NCBI RefSeq assembly: GCF_002964975.1
Contig: NZ_PSZM01000001.1
Location: 310,001-374,000, forward strand
Direction of reading: 5' to 3'
Length of the DNA stretch: 64,000 nucleotides
DNA from: Apibacter adventoris
GTDB lineage: Bacteria; Bacteroidota; Bacteroidia; Flavobacteriales; Weeksellaceae
The notes beneath the pieces are model-generated. The model was not told the origin of the DNA and did not search any database. It was given only the letters and a program-made list of their open reading frames with translations. Within the stretch, counting starts at the first letter, position 1. Each line of letters opens with the position of its first letter. A program made the translations under genes and the position numbers. Shown in pieces: positions 10,406-18,611 of the stretch.

Positions 10406-11262
10406 ATATATTGTTGAAATATTCCTCTTAAGCTCTCTTTCCATTCAGGAATAGAAATTCCAAAAGTAGATTTGATTTTAGTTTTATCCAATAAACTATA
10501 TTTAGGTCGTTTTGCCGGAGTAGGATATTCTGAAGTGGGTACTGGATTAATTTTTATATTGGATTTACTTAGTTTTTTTATTTCTTCTGCAAACTGAAAC
10601 CAACTACATTCCCCTTCATTTGAATAATGATAAATTCCATAAGAACCTATATCATTCTGAATAATAGTTAATATCGCTTCAGCTAAATCCAATGCATTTG
10701 TAGGAGATCCTAATTGGTCTTCTATTACATTAATTTGATCTTTTTCTTTAAATAATTTCAGCATAGTTTTTACAAAATTATTACCATAAGGAGAATAAAG
10801 CCATGCAGTTCTTATTATATAAGATCTGGAATTATATTGTAAAGCATTTACTTCTCCTTCTAATTTTGTTTTCCCATATATCCCTAACGGATGTGTAGGA
10901 TCATCTTCTTTTCTGGGAAAAGGCTCTTCACCCGAAAATACATAATCTGTTGAAATATGAATTAATGTAGCCTTTTGGGATGAACAAGATTTAGCTAAAT
11001 ATTTAACCGCATCTGCATTTAATTTTTTTGCATTATCAGTATCTGTTTCTGCTTTATCCACCGCAGTATAGGCAGCACAGTTGATTACATAATCAAATTT
11101 ATTAGAAAAGAAATAAGTTTTTACAAATATTTCATCCATAATATCTAATTCTTGAACATCTGTAAAAACAAACGAGCAATTAACTGGTGGTTTTTCTTTT
11201 ATCTTTTGTTTTAAAGAAAGACCTAATTGACCATCTCCTCCTGTAACTAATATCTTTTTCAT
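10402..11262 (-). CDS. rfbD: dTDP-4-dehydrorhamnose reductase
   Basis: A 286-residue short-chain dehydrogenase that performs the last step of dTDP-L-rhamnose synthesis, reducing dTDP-4-keto-L-rhamnose with NAD(P)H. It has the nucleotide motif VTGGDGQLGLSL, NCAAYTAVDKAE, ISTDYVFSG and the catalytic YGKTKLEGE (YxxxK). Length fits the family. It overlaps rfbC by 4 nt and the acyltransferase by 4 nt. The rfbA and rfbB genes that would complete the pathway are not in this window. Confidence 0.96.
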   Translation of the reverse strand: MKKILVTGGDGQLGLSLKQKIKEKPPVNCSFVFTDVQELDIMDEIFVKTYFFSNKFDYVINCAAYTAVDKAETDTDNAKKLNADAVKYLAKSCSSQKATLIHISTDYVFSGEEPFPRKEDDPTHPLGIYGKTKLEGEVNALQYNSRSYIIRTAWLYSPYGNNFVKTMLKLFKEKDQINVIEDQLGSPTNALDLAEAILTIIQNDIGSYGIYHYSNEGECSWFQFAEEIKKLSKSNIKINPVPTSEYPTPAKRPKYSLLDKTKIKSTFGISIPEWKESLRGIFQQYI

Positions 11263-11813
11263 AAAGAAACTGGGTTTAATTCATTAAAAGAAATGGCTTG
11301 CTTATCTTTTTCTGATATTACTTCTTTTCCTTTTTTAATCTTCCAATCTATATTAAGAGTCTTATCCAAAGGATTAATTCCAAATTCACTCTCTTTATGA
11401 TAAAAACCTTCACACTTATACGCAAAAATTACTCTTTCAGACAATACAGAAAAACCATGTAAAAATCCTTTAGGAATAAATAATTGTTTATTATTTTCTG
11501 ATGATAGTTCTATAGATATAAATTGTCCAAAAGTATGAGATCCTCTACGAACGTCTACTGCTACATCTAAAACTTTTCCTTCTAATACATAAACTAATTT
11601 AGACTGAGCAAATGGTGGTAATTGTTGATGTAATCCTCTAATTACTCCGTATGTAGAAACCGATAAATTATCTTGAACAAAATTAGGTTTATAACCAATT
11701 TTTTCTGTAAATTTTTCTAGATTAAAAGTTTCCATGAAATAACCTCTGGAATCACTATAAATTTGCGGTTCAAGAATAAAACAACCTTTTAATTTAGTTT
11801 CAGTAACATTCAT
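11259..11813 (-). CDS. rfbC: dTDP-4-dehydrorhamnose 3,5-epimerase
   Basis: A 184-residue cupin epimerase acting on dTDP-4-keto-6-deoxyglucose, the third step of dTDP-L-rhamnose synthesis. Landmarks are YSDSRGYFMETFN, FVQDNLSVSTYGVIRGLH with the conserved histidine, DVAVDVRRGSHTFGQ, and IPKGFLHGFSVLSE. Length is normal. It follows the thioesterase gene after 3 nt and overlaps rfbD by 4 nt. Confidence 0.96.
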   Translation of the reverse strand: MNVTETKLKGCFILEPQIYSDSRGYFMETFNLEKFTEKIGYKPNFVQDNLSVSTYGVIRGLHQQLPPFAQSKLVYVLEGKVLDVAVDVRRGSHTFGQFISIELSSENNKQLFIPKGFLHGFSVLSERVIFAYKCEGFYHKESEFGINPLDKTLNIDWKIKKGKEVISEKDKQAISFNELNPVSL

Positions 11814-11816
11814 ATA

Positions 11817-12311
11817 CTAATGCTTGGATAGATTCTGTTTATTCCACGATCTTAGACTCATGACTCTATCTTCAAAAAGTTCTTCTGGTATATCTACACA
11901 TACATTTTGAAATAGATTTAAAAATTCTTCCGGTTGATCTTCTGATTTTCGGGTAGTTAAATTAAAATATATTAACGTAGTCCATAAAACAGCATGTACT
12001 ATTGTTTTATTTTCATTATACATTAAAATTTCCACAGTATTTGTTTTGTCTGTAAATTTAATAATTTTACTGGATATTTTTACAAATTGATTAAATTTCA
12101 CTTCTTTGATATAAGCAATTTGGTTCTGTAAAGCTACCCATAAACGTCCTGTTTTTTTTGATTGAGCAAAATTATCAATCTGATAATTTTCCAGACAATG
12201 ATCCTCCCTAGCATCTAACATATAATCGAAATATCGTATATTAGATAAATGCCCAATAGGATCACAATCCATAAATCTTACTCTGTGTCCAGATTCCGGT
12301 TCTTTTATCAT
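11817..12311 (-). CDS. Acyl-CoA thioesterase, hot-dog (4HBT) fold
   Basis: A 164-residue protein that looks like a 4-hydroxybenzoyl-CoA-thioesterase-like hot-dog enzyme. The N-terminal RFMDCDPIGHLSNIRYFDYM has the Asp-Pro-x-Gly-His signature in which the aspartate is the usual catalytic residue. It would hydrolyse an acyl thioester, but the substrate is not evident. It is the first gene of the long leftward polysaccharide operon: a TAACTTTG -7 element lies about 24 nt upstream (12336-12343), and rfbC starts only 3 nt after its stop. The co-transcription is unusual, because this family has no obvious role in glycan synthesis. Confidence 0.82.
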   Translation of the reverse strand: MIKEPESGHRVRFMDCDPIGHLSNIRYFDYMLDAREDHCLENYQIDNFAQSKKTGRLWVALQNQIAYIKEVKFNQFVKISSKIIKFTDKTNTVEILMYNENKTIVHAVLWTTLIYFNLTTRKSEDQPEEFLNLFQNVCVDIPEELFEDRVMSLRSWNKQNLSKH

Positions 12312-12335
12312 GTTTATTTAAAATTTAAAATATAA

Positions 12336-12343
12336 CAAAGTTA
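12336..12343 (-). promoter_or_regulatory. -7 promoter element for the polysaccharide operon
   Basis: On the minus strand the bases read TAACTTTG, matching the Bacteroidota -7 consensus TAnnTTTG. The predicted transcript would start near 12330, about 19 nt before the thioesterase ATG. No clear TTTG -33 box is seen at the usual distance, so this is a partial match. Confidence 0.5.
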
Positions 12344-12444
12344 ATTGTTTTTTATTAAATTACTTTATGCATTTTCCCCTATAAATCTTATCCCCCACAA
12401 TAGTAGACACTAAGGAATTTACAATCAATCTTATACTTTTTCTT

Positions 12445-12452
12445 TACATTTG
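12445..12452 (+). promoter_or_regulatory. -7 promoter element for der
   Basis: TACATTTG followed by C matches TAnnTTTG. It lies 15 nt before the ATG of der at 12468, giving a very short leader. It also argues against the in-frame TTG at 12450, which falls inside this element. The -33 box is weak. Confidence 0.55.
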
Positions 12453-12467
12453 CATAAATTTTTGAAT

Positions 12468-13775
12468 ATGGCGAATATCATAGCACTTGTAGGTAGACCT
12501 AATGTGGGAAAATCCACTTTATTTAACCGATTGTTACAAAAAAAAGAAGCTATAGTTGACAGTATATCCGGTGTTACTCGTGATCGCCATTATGGTAAAA
12601 GTGACTGGAATGGTATAGATTTTACTGTTATAGATACCGGAGGATATATTACAGGATCTGAAGACATTTTTGAAGGAGAAATACGAAAACAGGTTCAACT
12701 TGCTATCGAAGAAGCCTCTGCTATTGTTTTTTTAGTAGATGTGACAGAAGGAGTTACAGATATGGATTATGAAGTAGCCAATTTATTAAGAAGAACAACA
12801 AAACCTGTTTTTCTAGTAGTGAATAAAGTAGATAATGCTATGCTGGAAAACGATGCTTTGGAATTTTATAGCCTTGGGTTTGATAAATATTATACAATTG
12901 CAGGTATGACCGGAAGTGGCACAGGCGATTTATTAGATGATATTGTTAACATTTTTAAAGATGAAAATTACGTTGATCCTTTTGAGGGATTGCCTAGAGT
13001 TACTATTGTTGGAAGGCCAAATGTTGGAAAATCTACTTTAACTAATGCTTTATTAGAAAACGAAAGAAATATAGTGACTGATATTTCAGGAACGACGAGA
13101 GATAGTATAGAAACTCTATATGATAAATTCGGATACAAATTTGTTTTAATTGACACCGCAGGGATACGTAAAAAAACAAAAGTTAATGAAAACATTGAAT
13201 TTTATTCTGTTATGCGTTCAATACGTTCCATTGAAGATTCAGATGTAGTAGTATTATTGGTAGATGCTACACAAGGATGGGAAAAACAAGATATGAATAT
13301 TTTATATTTAGCTCAAAAATCTAGAAAAGGAATTGTAATTGTAGTCAATAAATGGGATTTAGTATCAAAAGAAACTAACACATTAAAACATTTCGAGCAT
13401 AATATTAGAACAAAAATAGCCCCATTCACAGATGTACCTATTATTTTCGTGTCAGCTTTAACTAAACAAAGAGTTTATAAAACTGTTGAATATATTATGA
13501 GAGTTTATGAGAATAGAAATAGAAAGATAAAAACAAGCAAATTAAATGAAATCATGCTTCCTATTATAGAAGCAACTCCCCCTCCAAGTATAAAAGGAAA
13601 ATATATAAAAATTAAATATTGTACACAACTTCCAACTCATACACCTCAATTTGCTTTTTTTGCAAATTTACCTCAATATATAAAAGAACCTTATAAAAGA
13701 TTTATTGAAAATCAACTACGTAAAAATTTTGATTTTACAGGTGTTCCTATTGAAGTGTATTTTAGGCAAAAATAA
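12468..13775 (+). CDS. der: GTPase Der (EngA), ribosome assembly
   Basis: A 435-residue double-GTPase required for maturation of the 50S ribosomal subunit. Two consecutive G domains are visible: GRPNVGKSTL near residue 10 with DTGGY and NKVD, and a second GRPNVGKSTL near residue 182 with DTAGI and NKWD. A C-terminal KH-like domain ends in VPIEVYFRQK. The ATG at 12468 gives MANIIALVGRPN, the canonical N-terminus; the longer frame from 12450 would begin with TTG within the promoter. It is a single-gene unit transcribed away from the polysaccharide operon. Confidence 0.97.
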   Translation: MANIIALVGRPNVGKSTLFNRLLQKKEAIVDSISGVTRDRHYGKSDWNGIDFTVIDTGGYITGSEDIFEGEIRKQVQLAIEEASAIVFLVDVTEGVTDMDYEVANLLRRTTKPVFLVVNKVDNAMLENDALEFYSLGFDKYYTIAGMTGSGTGDLLDDIVNIFKDENYVDPFEGLPRVTIVGRPNVGKSTLTNALLENERNIVTDISGTTRDSIETLYDKFGYKFVLIDTAGIRKKTKVNENIEFYSVMRSIRSIEDSDVVVLLVDATQGWEKQDMNILYLAQKSRKGIVIVVNKWDLVSKETNTLKHFEHNIRTKIAPFTDVPIIFVSALTKQRVYKTVEYIMRVYENRNRKIKTSKLNEIMLPIIEATPPPSIKGKYIKIKYCTQLPTHTPQFAFFANLPQYIKEPYKRFIENQLRKNFDFTGVPIEVYFRQK

Positions 13776-13808
13776 GCTCATACGTTCTTGAAAAAATTTC
13801 AAAAAAAA

Positions 13809-13837
13809 AATAGTCAGAAAAAAATATTCTGACTATT
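13809..13837. terminator. Hairpin terminator between der and the beta-barrel gene
   Basis: An 11-bp perfect stem (AATAGTCAGAA at 13809-13819 pairing with TTCTGACTATT at 13827-13837) encloses a 7-nt loop. A run of A residues lies directly to its left, so on the minus strand the stem is followed by a U-run: a good intrinsic terminator for the gene at 13883-14482. It may also stop der transcripts, though without a U-tract on that side. Confidence 0.8.
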
Positions 13838-13882
13838 CATGAAATACAAAGTAATTCTTTTTATTAATAATTTAAAACTTAA

Positions 13883-14482
13883 TTATAATTGATTGGGATT
13901 TTGTACAGCATTTTTGACTCTTGAAGATGGAATATAAACCTGCAATCCTATTGCAAAAGTAATATCATGTTGATATCCAGTGTTTCCTCCACCGGTAAGC
14001 CCTTCATACTTAACCAATGCTTCTAATCCCACATTAGAAGTTATAAAATAGGAGTAACCCGGACCAAATCCAAATCCAAATCCATTGGTTGTAGGCTCAT
14101 GTTTTTGACTAGAGCCTTCAAAACCTGCATTAGCTTCCAAGAAGAAACGACCATGCTTTAATAAATTATTTATATCTTTATTACTAGCATAGTAACGACC
14201 AAACGCACCTACACCATATTCTGTTTTGGTTGTACTTCCGGTTCCTTGTTTACTAATATTAACTTTGCCATAACCACCTACTGCTAAATTATTTTTAATA
14301 AAATAGCCTGCTTTTGGTGTAATCCCAATGTTCCAAGACTGTCCCTTTTTCAAACCAAAATCCATATTAGTAAAGGAACCACCCCACATAATGTTACCTT
14401 CTTGAATTTGTGAATGTGCAAAATTTAAGCAACTTATAAAAAACAAAGAAGCAAACAGTAAAGATAATTTACTTTTAATCAT
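13883..14482 (-). CDS. Outer-membrane beta-barrel protein (porin-like, uncharacterised)
   Basis: A 199-residue protein with a signal peptide (MIKSKLSLLFASLFFISCLNFAHSQ) followed by alternating-hydrophobicity, glycine- and aromatic-rich strands such as AGYFIKNNLAVGGYGKVN and FGFGFGPGYSYF, as expected for an 8-10 stranded outer-membrane barrel. A Cys at about position 18 might suggest a lipobox, but the region ends in AHSQ, which looks like a normal signal peptidase I site. No specific function is evident. It has its own -7 promoter (14536-14543) and terminator (13809-13837), so it is a monocistronic unit. Confidence 0.75.
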   Translation of the reverse strand: MIKSKLSLLFASLFFISCLNFAHSQIQEGNIMWGGSFTNMDFGLKKGQSWNIGITPKAGYFIKNNLAVGGYGKVNISKQGTGSTTKTEYGVGAFGRYYASNKDINNLLKHGRFFLEANAGFEGSSQKHEPTTNGFGFGFGPGYSYFITSNVGLEALVKYEGLTGGGNTGYQHDITFAIGLQVYIPSSRVKNAVQNPNQL

Positions 14483-14535
14483 AATATTATATATTTTTAA
14501 TTGTATTAATTGTATATTTATATCATAATAGGATA

Positions 14536-14543
14536 CAAATATA
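14536..14543 (-). promoter_or_regulatory. -7 promoter element for the beta-barrel gene
   Basis: TATATTTG on the minus strand is a full TAnnTTTG match, 53 nt upstream of the ATG at 14482. No convincing -33 box is seen. Confidence 0.5.
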
Positions 14544-14600
14544 CAATTAATAAATATATATAAGATAAATATTTGATTGAATTTTAATTTTTATAAAAAT

Positions 14601-14633
14601 AAAAGAGGCTATAGAAAATCTATAGCCTCTTTT
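14601..14633 (-). terminator. Terminator of the act operon
   Basis: A perfect 15-bp inverted repeat (AAAAGAGGCTATAGA and its complement, 14601-14615 and 14619-14633) with a 3-nt loop, 31 nt beyond the stop of actF. Its outer bases form A/T tracts on both sides, giving the U-run of an intrinsic terminator. Confidence 0.9.
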
Positions 14634-14664
14634 GTAAAATAAAATTTAAATATTATTTCACCTT

Positions 14665-16005
14665 TTAAAAAGGATATTCAAAAATTTCACTTTCATGATA
14701 ATAAGGATTTCCTTTAGCTTCAAGATTTAATTTACTAATAGAGTACATAACTGTATAAATAAATAACCCTAATATAAATAAAAACGAACCTATTTCTAAT
14801 AATCCAAAATTCCAATATGCACCTACTGTACCTGGCATTATAATATTAAAGAAATCCATATAATGTCCAAGAATTACTATCACTGCCATTATCGGAACAA
14901 TAACGAAACTTCTTTTTACTTTACTGCTTACCAGGATTAAGAAAGGGAGAACCAAATTAGGAATTAACATAGTAAAATAGGTTTCACTATATAATTTGTA
15001 TCTGCCAAAAAAATAAACGGTTTCTTCGGGTACATCTGCATACCAATAAAGCATATATTGACAAAACCATAAATATGACCATAATAAACTAAATCCAAAT
15101 AAAAATTTAGCTAAATCATGTAAATGATTATTATTAAAAGCCGGCAAATTTCCTTTTTTATTTAAATAAACAGAAATAATAATCATTACTGCTATCGATG
15201 AAACCAAACAACTTATCATAGCATACCACATATATAATGTAGAATACCAATGAGGGTCTATAGACATTAACCAATCCCAAGCCCAACATGCAGAGGCTAA
15301 GGCAAAGAAAACAATAAATCCTACACTCCAATTATAAACTTTTTGATTATCTGAAAATAATTTGGTTTCATCTAGTTTTTTTGTCAAAGATTTGATCTTA
15401 TATAAAAAGAATATACATCCTGAGATATAAATCAATGTACGAATAACAAAAGAAGGTCTGTTTAAGAAAGGTTCTTTAGATTTTATCAGTAAATCATAAT
15501 GTGGAGAAGATTGATCGGTTAAAGAAGGATCCATCCAATGATACAGATGATTTAAGCCTCCATGTTCACCTCCATATGAAGAAAGTATTATAAAAAATAA
15601 CATTAATATTCCTCCAACCGGTAAATAAGAAGCTATACCTTCCATTACACGTATTATTACTATTGACCATCCTGCATGTCCTGCATGCTGAATAGCATTG
15701 AAAAATAATGCAGTAGCAGATATTCCAAAAAACAACATTAAAGGTATAAATATTGCTGCCCAAGGCCTATTATGAACTTGATCTAAAGCATGATTAATAT
15801 GCTCTTGAGAAAGAGGTTTATCATGCATATAGGCAGAGTTCATAGGTTGTGAGTTTGCTATTTTCTCATTATTATGTAAAATTGTTTCTATTTCCTTTAT
15901 ATCTATGTGATCATTTTGATAATATCCTACACCAAAAGTTATCAATCCTATAATAACTAATATTAAAGAAATTAATTTAAGCCTAGATGAAAATTGATAT
16001 CTCAT
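14665..16005 (-). CDS. actF: Alternative complex III integral membrane subunit ActF
   Basis: A 446-residue protein with about 10 transmembrane helices that matches ActF, one of the two quinol-interacting NrfD/PsrC-like membrane subunits of alternative complex III. The N-terminal helix is followed by a hydrophilic stretch, then the family segments HNRPWAAIFIPLMLFFG, WAWDWLMSIDPHWYSTLY and LLWSYLWFCQYMLYWY. It is the last gene of actABCDEF, 4 nt after actE, and a strong terminator follows. The cytochrome oxidase genes that often follow actF in Bacteroidota are absent here. Confidence 0.93.
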   Translation of the reverse strand: MRYQFSSRLKLISLILVIIGLITFGVGYYQNDHIDIKEIETILHNNEKIANSQPMNSAYMHDKPLSQEHINHALDQVHNRPWAAIFIPLMLFFGISATALFFNAIQHAGHAGWSIVIIRVMEGIASYLPVGGILMLFFIILSSYGGEHGGLNHLYHWMDPSLTDQSSPHYDLLIKSKEPFLNRPSFVIRTLIYISGCIFFLYKIKSLTKKLDETKLFSDNQKVYNWSVGFIVFFALASACWAWDWLMSIDPHWYSTLYMWYAMISCLVSSIAVMIIISVYLNKKGNLPAFNNNHLHDLAKFLFGFSLLWSYLWFCQYMLYWYADVPEETVYFFGRYKLYSETYFTMLIPNLVLPFLILVSSKVKRSFVIVPIMAVIVILGHYMDFFNIIMPGTVGAYWNFGLLEIGSFLFILGLFIYTVMYSISKLNLEAKGNPYYHESEIFEYPF

Positions 16006-16009
16006 AACT

Positions 16010-16681
16010 TTATTTTACATTGTTTTGTGTTGTTGATTCTGAAGAGGCTACTTGAGAAGAAGCATTTTCAGATGGTGTTTGTTTTACACCAAACTCATTT
16101 ATAACATATTCAGCAACTCTCCATCTATCTCCAGGTAACAATTGACCTGCATAAGACCCCATTGCGTTTCTTCCATGTTCTATTACATAATATACAGATC
16201 CTACAGTAATATAAGCTCTGTCTTTATAGGCCGGAACTCCTGAATAAGCTCCTGACTGTACAATATTTCCTTGACCATCTCCCGATGTACCATGACATGC
16301 AGCGCAAGTTTTATTAAATAAATCTTTCCCCCTAGCTAAATCTTTTACTCTATTTGCAGGATTTAAAGGAGAGGTTTTAATTAATTTTGAAGCCTCATAA
16401 CCTTCTGCAGTATTGGGTAAATCCATTGGAAGCACACCATCAGAATTTTGAGATATTGTTCCTGGAACCGGAGATAAAGCCGTCCTCCCATCTTGATTGG
16501 CAAACAACGGAACTGTAGAACTTTGTTCTCCATAGGCTACCACAGCCTCTTGATAAGGATCATAAGCTACAGGATAATACATGTCAGGAAAATATACCAA
16601 ACTTGGTTTTTTCTTACTACATGAAGTAATAACAAAGGATACACCAATAGTTATTAAAATATATTTAATTAACTTTTTCAT
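16010..16681 (-). CDS. actE: Alternative complex III monohaem cytochrome c subunit ActE
   Basis: A 223-residue lipoprotein cytochrome c. The start at 16681 gives MKKLIKYILITIGVSFVITSC, with a lipobox (VITSC) that anchors it at the periplasmic face. It has one haem-binding CAACH near residue 131 with a distal methionine available in NAMGSYAGQL. The N-terminal half (YPVAYDPYQEAVV, LPMDLPN) is typical of ActE. An ATG three codons upstream (16690) is an alternative start. It overlaps actD by 17 nt. It passes electrons from ActA towards a terminal acceptor. Confidence 0.93.
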   Translation of the reverse strand: MKKLIKYILITIGVSFVITSCSKKKPSLVYFPDMYYPVAYDPYQEAVVAYGEQSSTVPLFANQDGRTALSPVPGTISQNSDGVLPMDLPNTAEGYEASKLIKTSPLNPANRVKDLARGKDLFNKTCAACHGTSGDGQGNIVQSGAYSGVPAYKDRAYITVGSVYYVIEHGRNAMGSYAGQLLPGDRWRVAEYVINEFGVKQTPSENASSQVASSESTTQNNVK

Positions 16682-17207
16682 CTTCAACATTTTTAACAGT
16701 AATTTCCTCTACTCCCGTAGCTATTAAAATTTCTTTTACCTGTTCGTAATCTTGATTTTCTAATTCTATCAAAAATTTATCATCTGTTGTTCTTGGATCA
16801 GGGTTCTGAGCTTTCTGTCCCGGATAATGTTTATTTAAAAACAAATAGGTAATAGACATAAGATGAGCTGCAAAAAACACCGTTAATTCAAACATAATCG
16901 GAATAAAGGCTGGTACATTATCTGCCCAAGTAAAACTTGGTTTACCTCCTATATTCTGAGGCCAATCATGATTCATAGTAAACCATGTAAGTAAGGAGGC
17001 TACCGTAAGTCCTAATGCTCCATAAAAAAATGCACATTCTGATAATCTGGATTCTTTCAATCCCATAGCTTTATCTAACCCATGTACAGGAAAAGGAGTA
17101 TAAACCTCAGAGATTTTAATTCCCTTATCCTTAAGCTGTTTCACCCCGTCTAACAAGAGATCATCATCTCCGTATAAACCGTATATTATTTTTTTAGTGG
17201 TGCTCAT
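16665..17207 (-). CDS. actD: Alternative complex III subunit ActD (DUF3341)
   Basis: A 180-residue protein with a cytoplasmic N-terminal domain (IIYGLYGDDDLLLDGVKQLKDKG), the conserved YTPFPVHGLDKAMG, and two transmembrane helices, as in the DUF3341/ActD subunit of alternative complex III. Its exact role in the complex is structural. Its start lies within the last codons of actC (14-nt overlap) and its end overlaps actE, so the genes are translationally linked. Confidence 0.94.
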   Translation of the reverse strand: MSTTKKIIYGLYGDDDLLLDGVKQLKDKGIKISEVYTPFPVHGLDKAMGLKESRLSECAFFYGALGLTVASLLTWFTMNHDWPQNIGGKPSFTWADNVPAFIPIMFELTVFFAAHLMSITYLFLNKHYPGQKAQNPDPRTTDDKFLIELENQDYEQVKEILIATGVEEITVKNVEDEKVN

Positions 17208-18594
17208 GTTCTAAATTATGTTTTTTATGACTTTCTCCAGATGATTTTAAAATTGTTTTAAGCTCAGCTTGAGCTATTACAGGGAAAGTTCTAGCATATA
17301 ATAAATACAATACAAAGAAAAATCCTATAGTTCCTAAAAAAATACCTACATCAACAAATGAAGGCTCAAATTTAGTCCAGCTACTAGGTAAATAATCTCT
17401 AGATAAATTAATAACTATAATATCAAATCTTTCAAACCACATACCTATATTTATAACTATAGATACAATAAAAGTCCAAAGAAAATTTATTCTCAATTTT
17501 TTAATCCACAAAGTTGCAGGGACTAAAACATTACAAAGAATAAGCAACCAAAAAGCCCACCAATAAGGACCTGTGGCAGCACCTATGGAAAAGTAAGTAA
17601 AATCTTCATATCTACTACCGGAATACCATCCTATAAAAAATTCTGTAATATAAGCAACTGTTACCATACCTCCTGTTACTACGATTACTATATTCATATA
17701 TTCTATATGTCTACGGGTAATATAATCTTCTAAATGACATACTTTCCTAATAATACTCATTAAGGTTTGAACCATAGCAAATCCTGAAAAAACTGCTCCG
17801 GCTACGAAATATGGAGGATAAACTGTGGAATGCCACCCTTTGATTACTGCAGTAGAAAAGTCAAATGACACGATAGTATGCACTGAAAATACTAATGGAG
17901 TAGCTAATCCGGCTAATACTAAAGAAATTTCCTCAAATCTTTGCCAATGTTTAGCTTTACCACCCCATCCAAAACTTAAAATATTATATATTTTCTTAGT
18001 AACCGGTTTTATTGCTCTATCTCTGACCATTGCAAAATCAGGAATTAAACCAATATACCAAAATACTACAGAAACAGAAAAATAGGTGCTAATTGCAAAT
18101 ACATCCCATAATAAGGGGGAATTAAAGTTGGTCCACAAAGATCCGAATTGATTGGGTATTGGAAATACAAAATAAGCTAACCAAATACGTCCCATATGAA
18201 TACAAGGAAAAAGTGCCGCCTGAACAACTGCGAAAATAGTCATAGCTTCTGCAGAACGATTAATAGACATTCTCCACTTTTGTCGGAAAAGTAGAAGAAC
18301 GGCAGAAATTAAAGTTCCTGCATGTCCTATACCTACCCACCACACGAAATTAGTAATATCCCAACCCCAGTTGATAGTTCTATTTAACCCCCATACACCA
18401 ATTCCTGTCCCAATTGTATAGGCGATACAACCTACTCCGTATATAAATGCAACTAAGGCAATATAGAAAGCAAACCACCAAAGTTTACCTGCTTTGCTCT
18501 CTATAGGCCTAGCAATGTCTTCTGTAATGTCATGATAGGATTTTTCTCCTAAAATTAACGGTTCTCGAATAGGCGCTTCGTAATGTCCTGACAT
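17194..18594 (-). CDS. actC: Alternative complex III membrane subunit ActC (NrfD family)
   Basis: A 466-residue NrfD/PsrC-type membrane protein with about 10 helices. It opens YEAPIREPLILGEKSYHDITEDI and contains WGLNRTINWGWDITNFVWWVGIGHAGTLIS, the classic ActC segment lining the quinol site. The histidine-rich end (HNLEHEHH) overlaps the start of actD. It oxidises quinol together with ActF and delivers electrons to ActB/ActA. It starts 17 nt after the stop of actB. Confidence 0.96.
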   Translation of the reverse strand: MSGHYEAPIREPLILGEKSYHDITEDIARPIESKAGKLWWFAFYIALVAFIYGVGCIAYTIGTGIGVWGLNRTINWGWDITNFVWWVGIGHAGTLISAVLLLFRQKWRMSINRSAEAMTIFAVVQAALFPCIHMGRIWLAYFVFPIPNQFGSLWTNFNSPLLWDVFAISTYFSVSVVFWYIGLIPDFAMVRDRAIKPVTKKIYNILSFGWGGKAKHWQRFEEISLVLAGLATPLVFSVHTIVSFDFSTAVIKGWHSTVYPPYFVAGAVFSGFAMVQTLMSIIRKVCHLEDYITRRHIEYMNIVIVVTGGMVTVAYITEFFIGWYSGSRYEDFTYFSIGAATGPYWWAFWLLILCNVLVPATLWIKKLRINFLWTFIVSIVINIGMWFERFDIIVINLSRDYLPSSWTKFEPSFVDVGIFLGTIGFFFVLYLLYARTFPVIAQAELKTILKSSGESHKKHNLEHEHH

Positions 18595-18611
18595 AGTAAC
18601 TTTCTTAAATT

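Noticed and set aside
12450-12468. Upstream TTG start for der
   Set aside because: The TTG lies inside the -7 promoter element and the extra residues are not part of the conserved N-terminus; ATG at 12468 is used.
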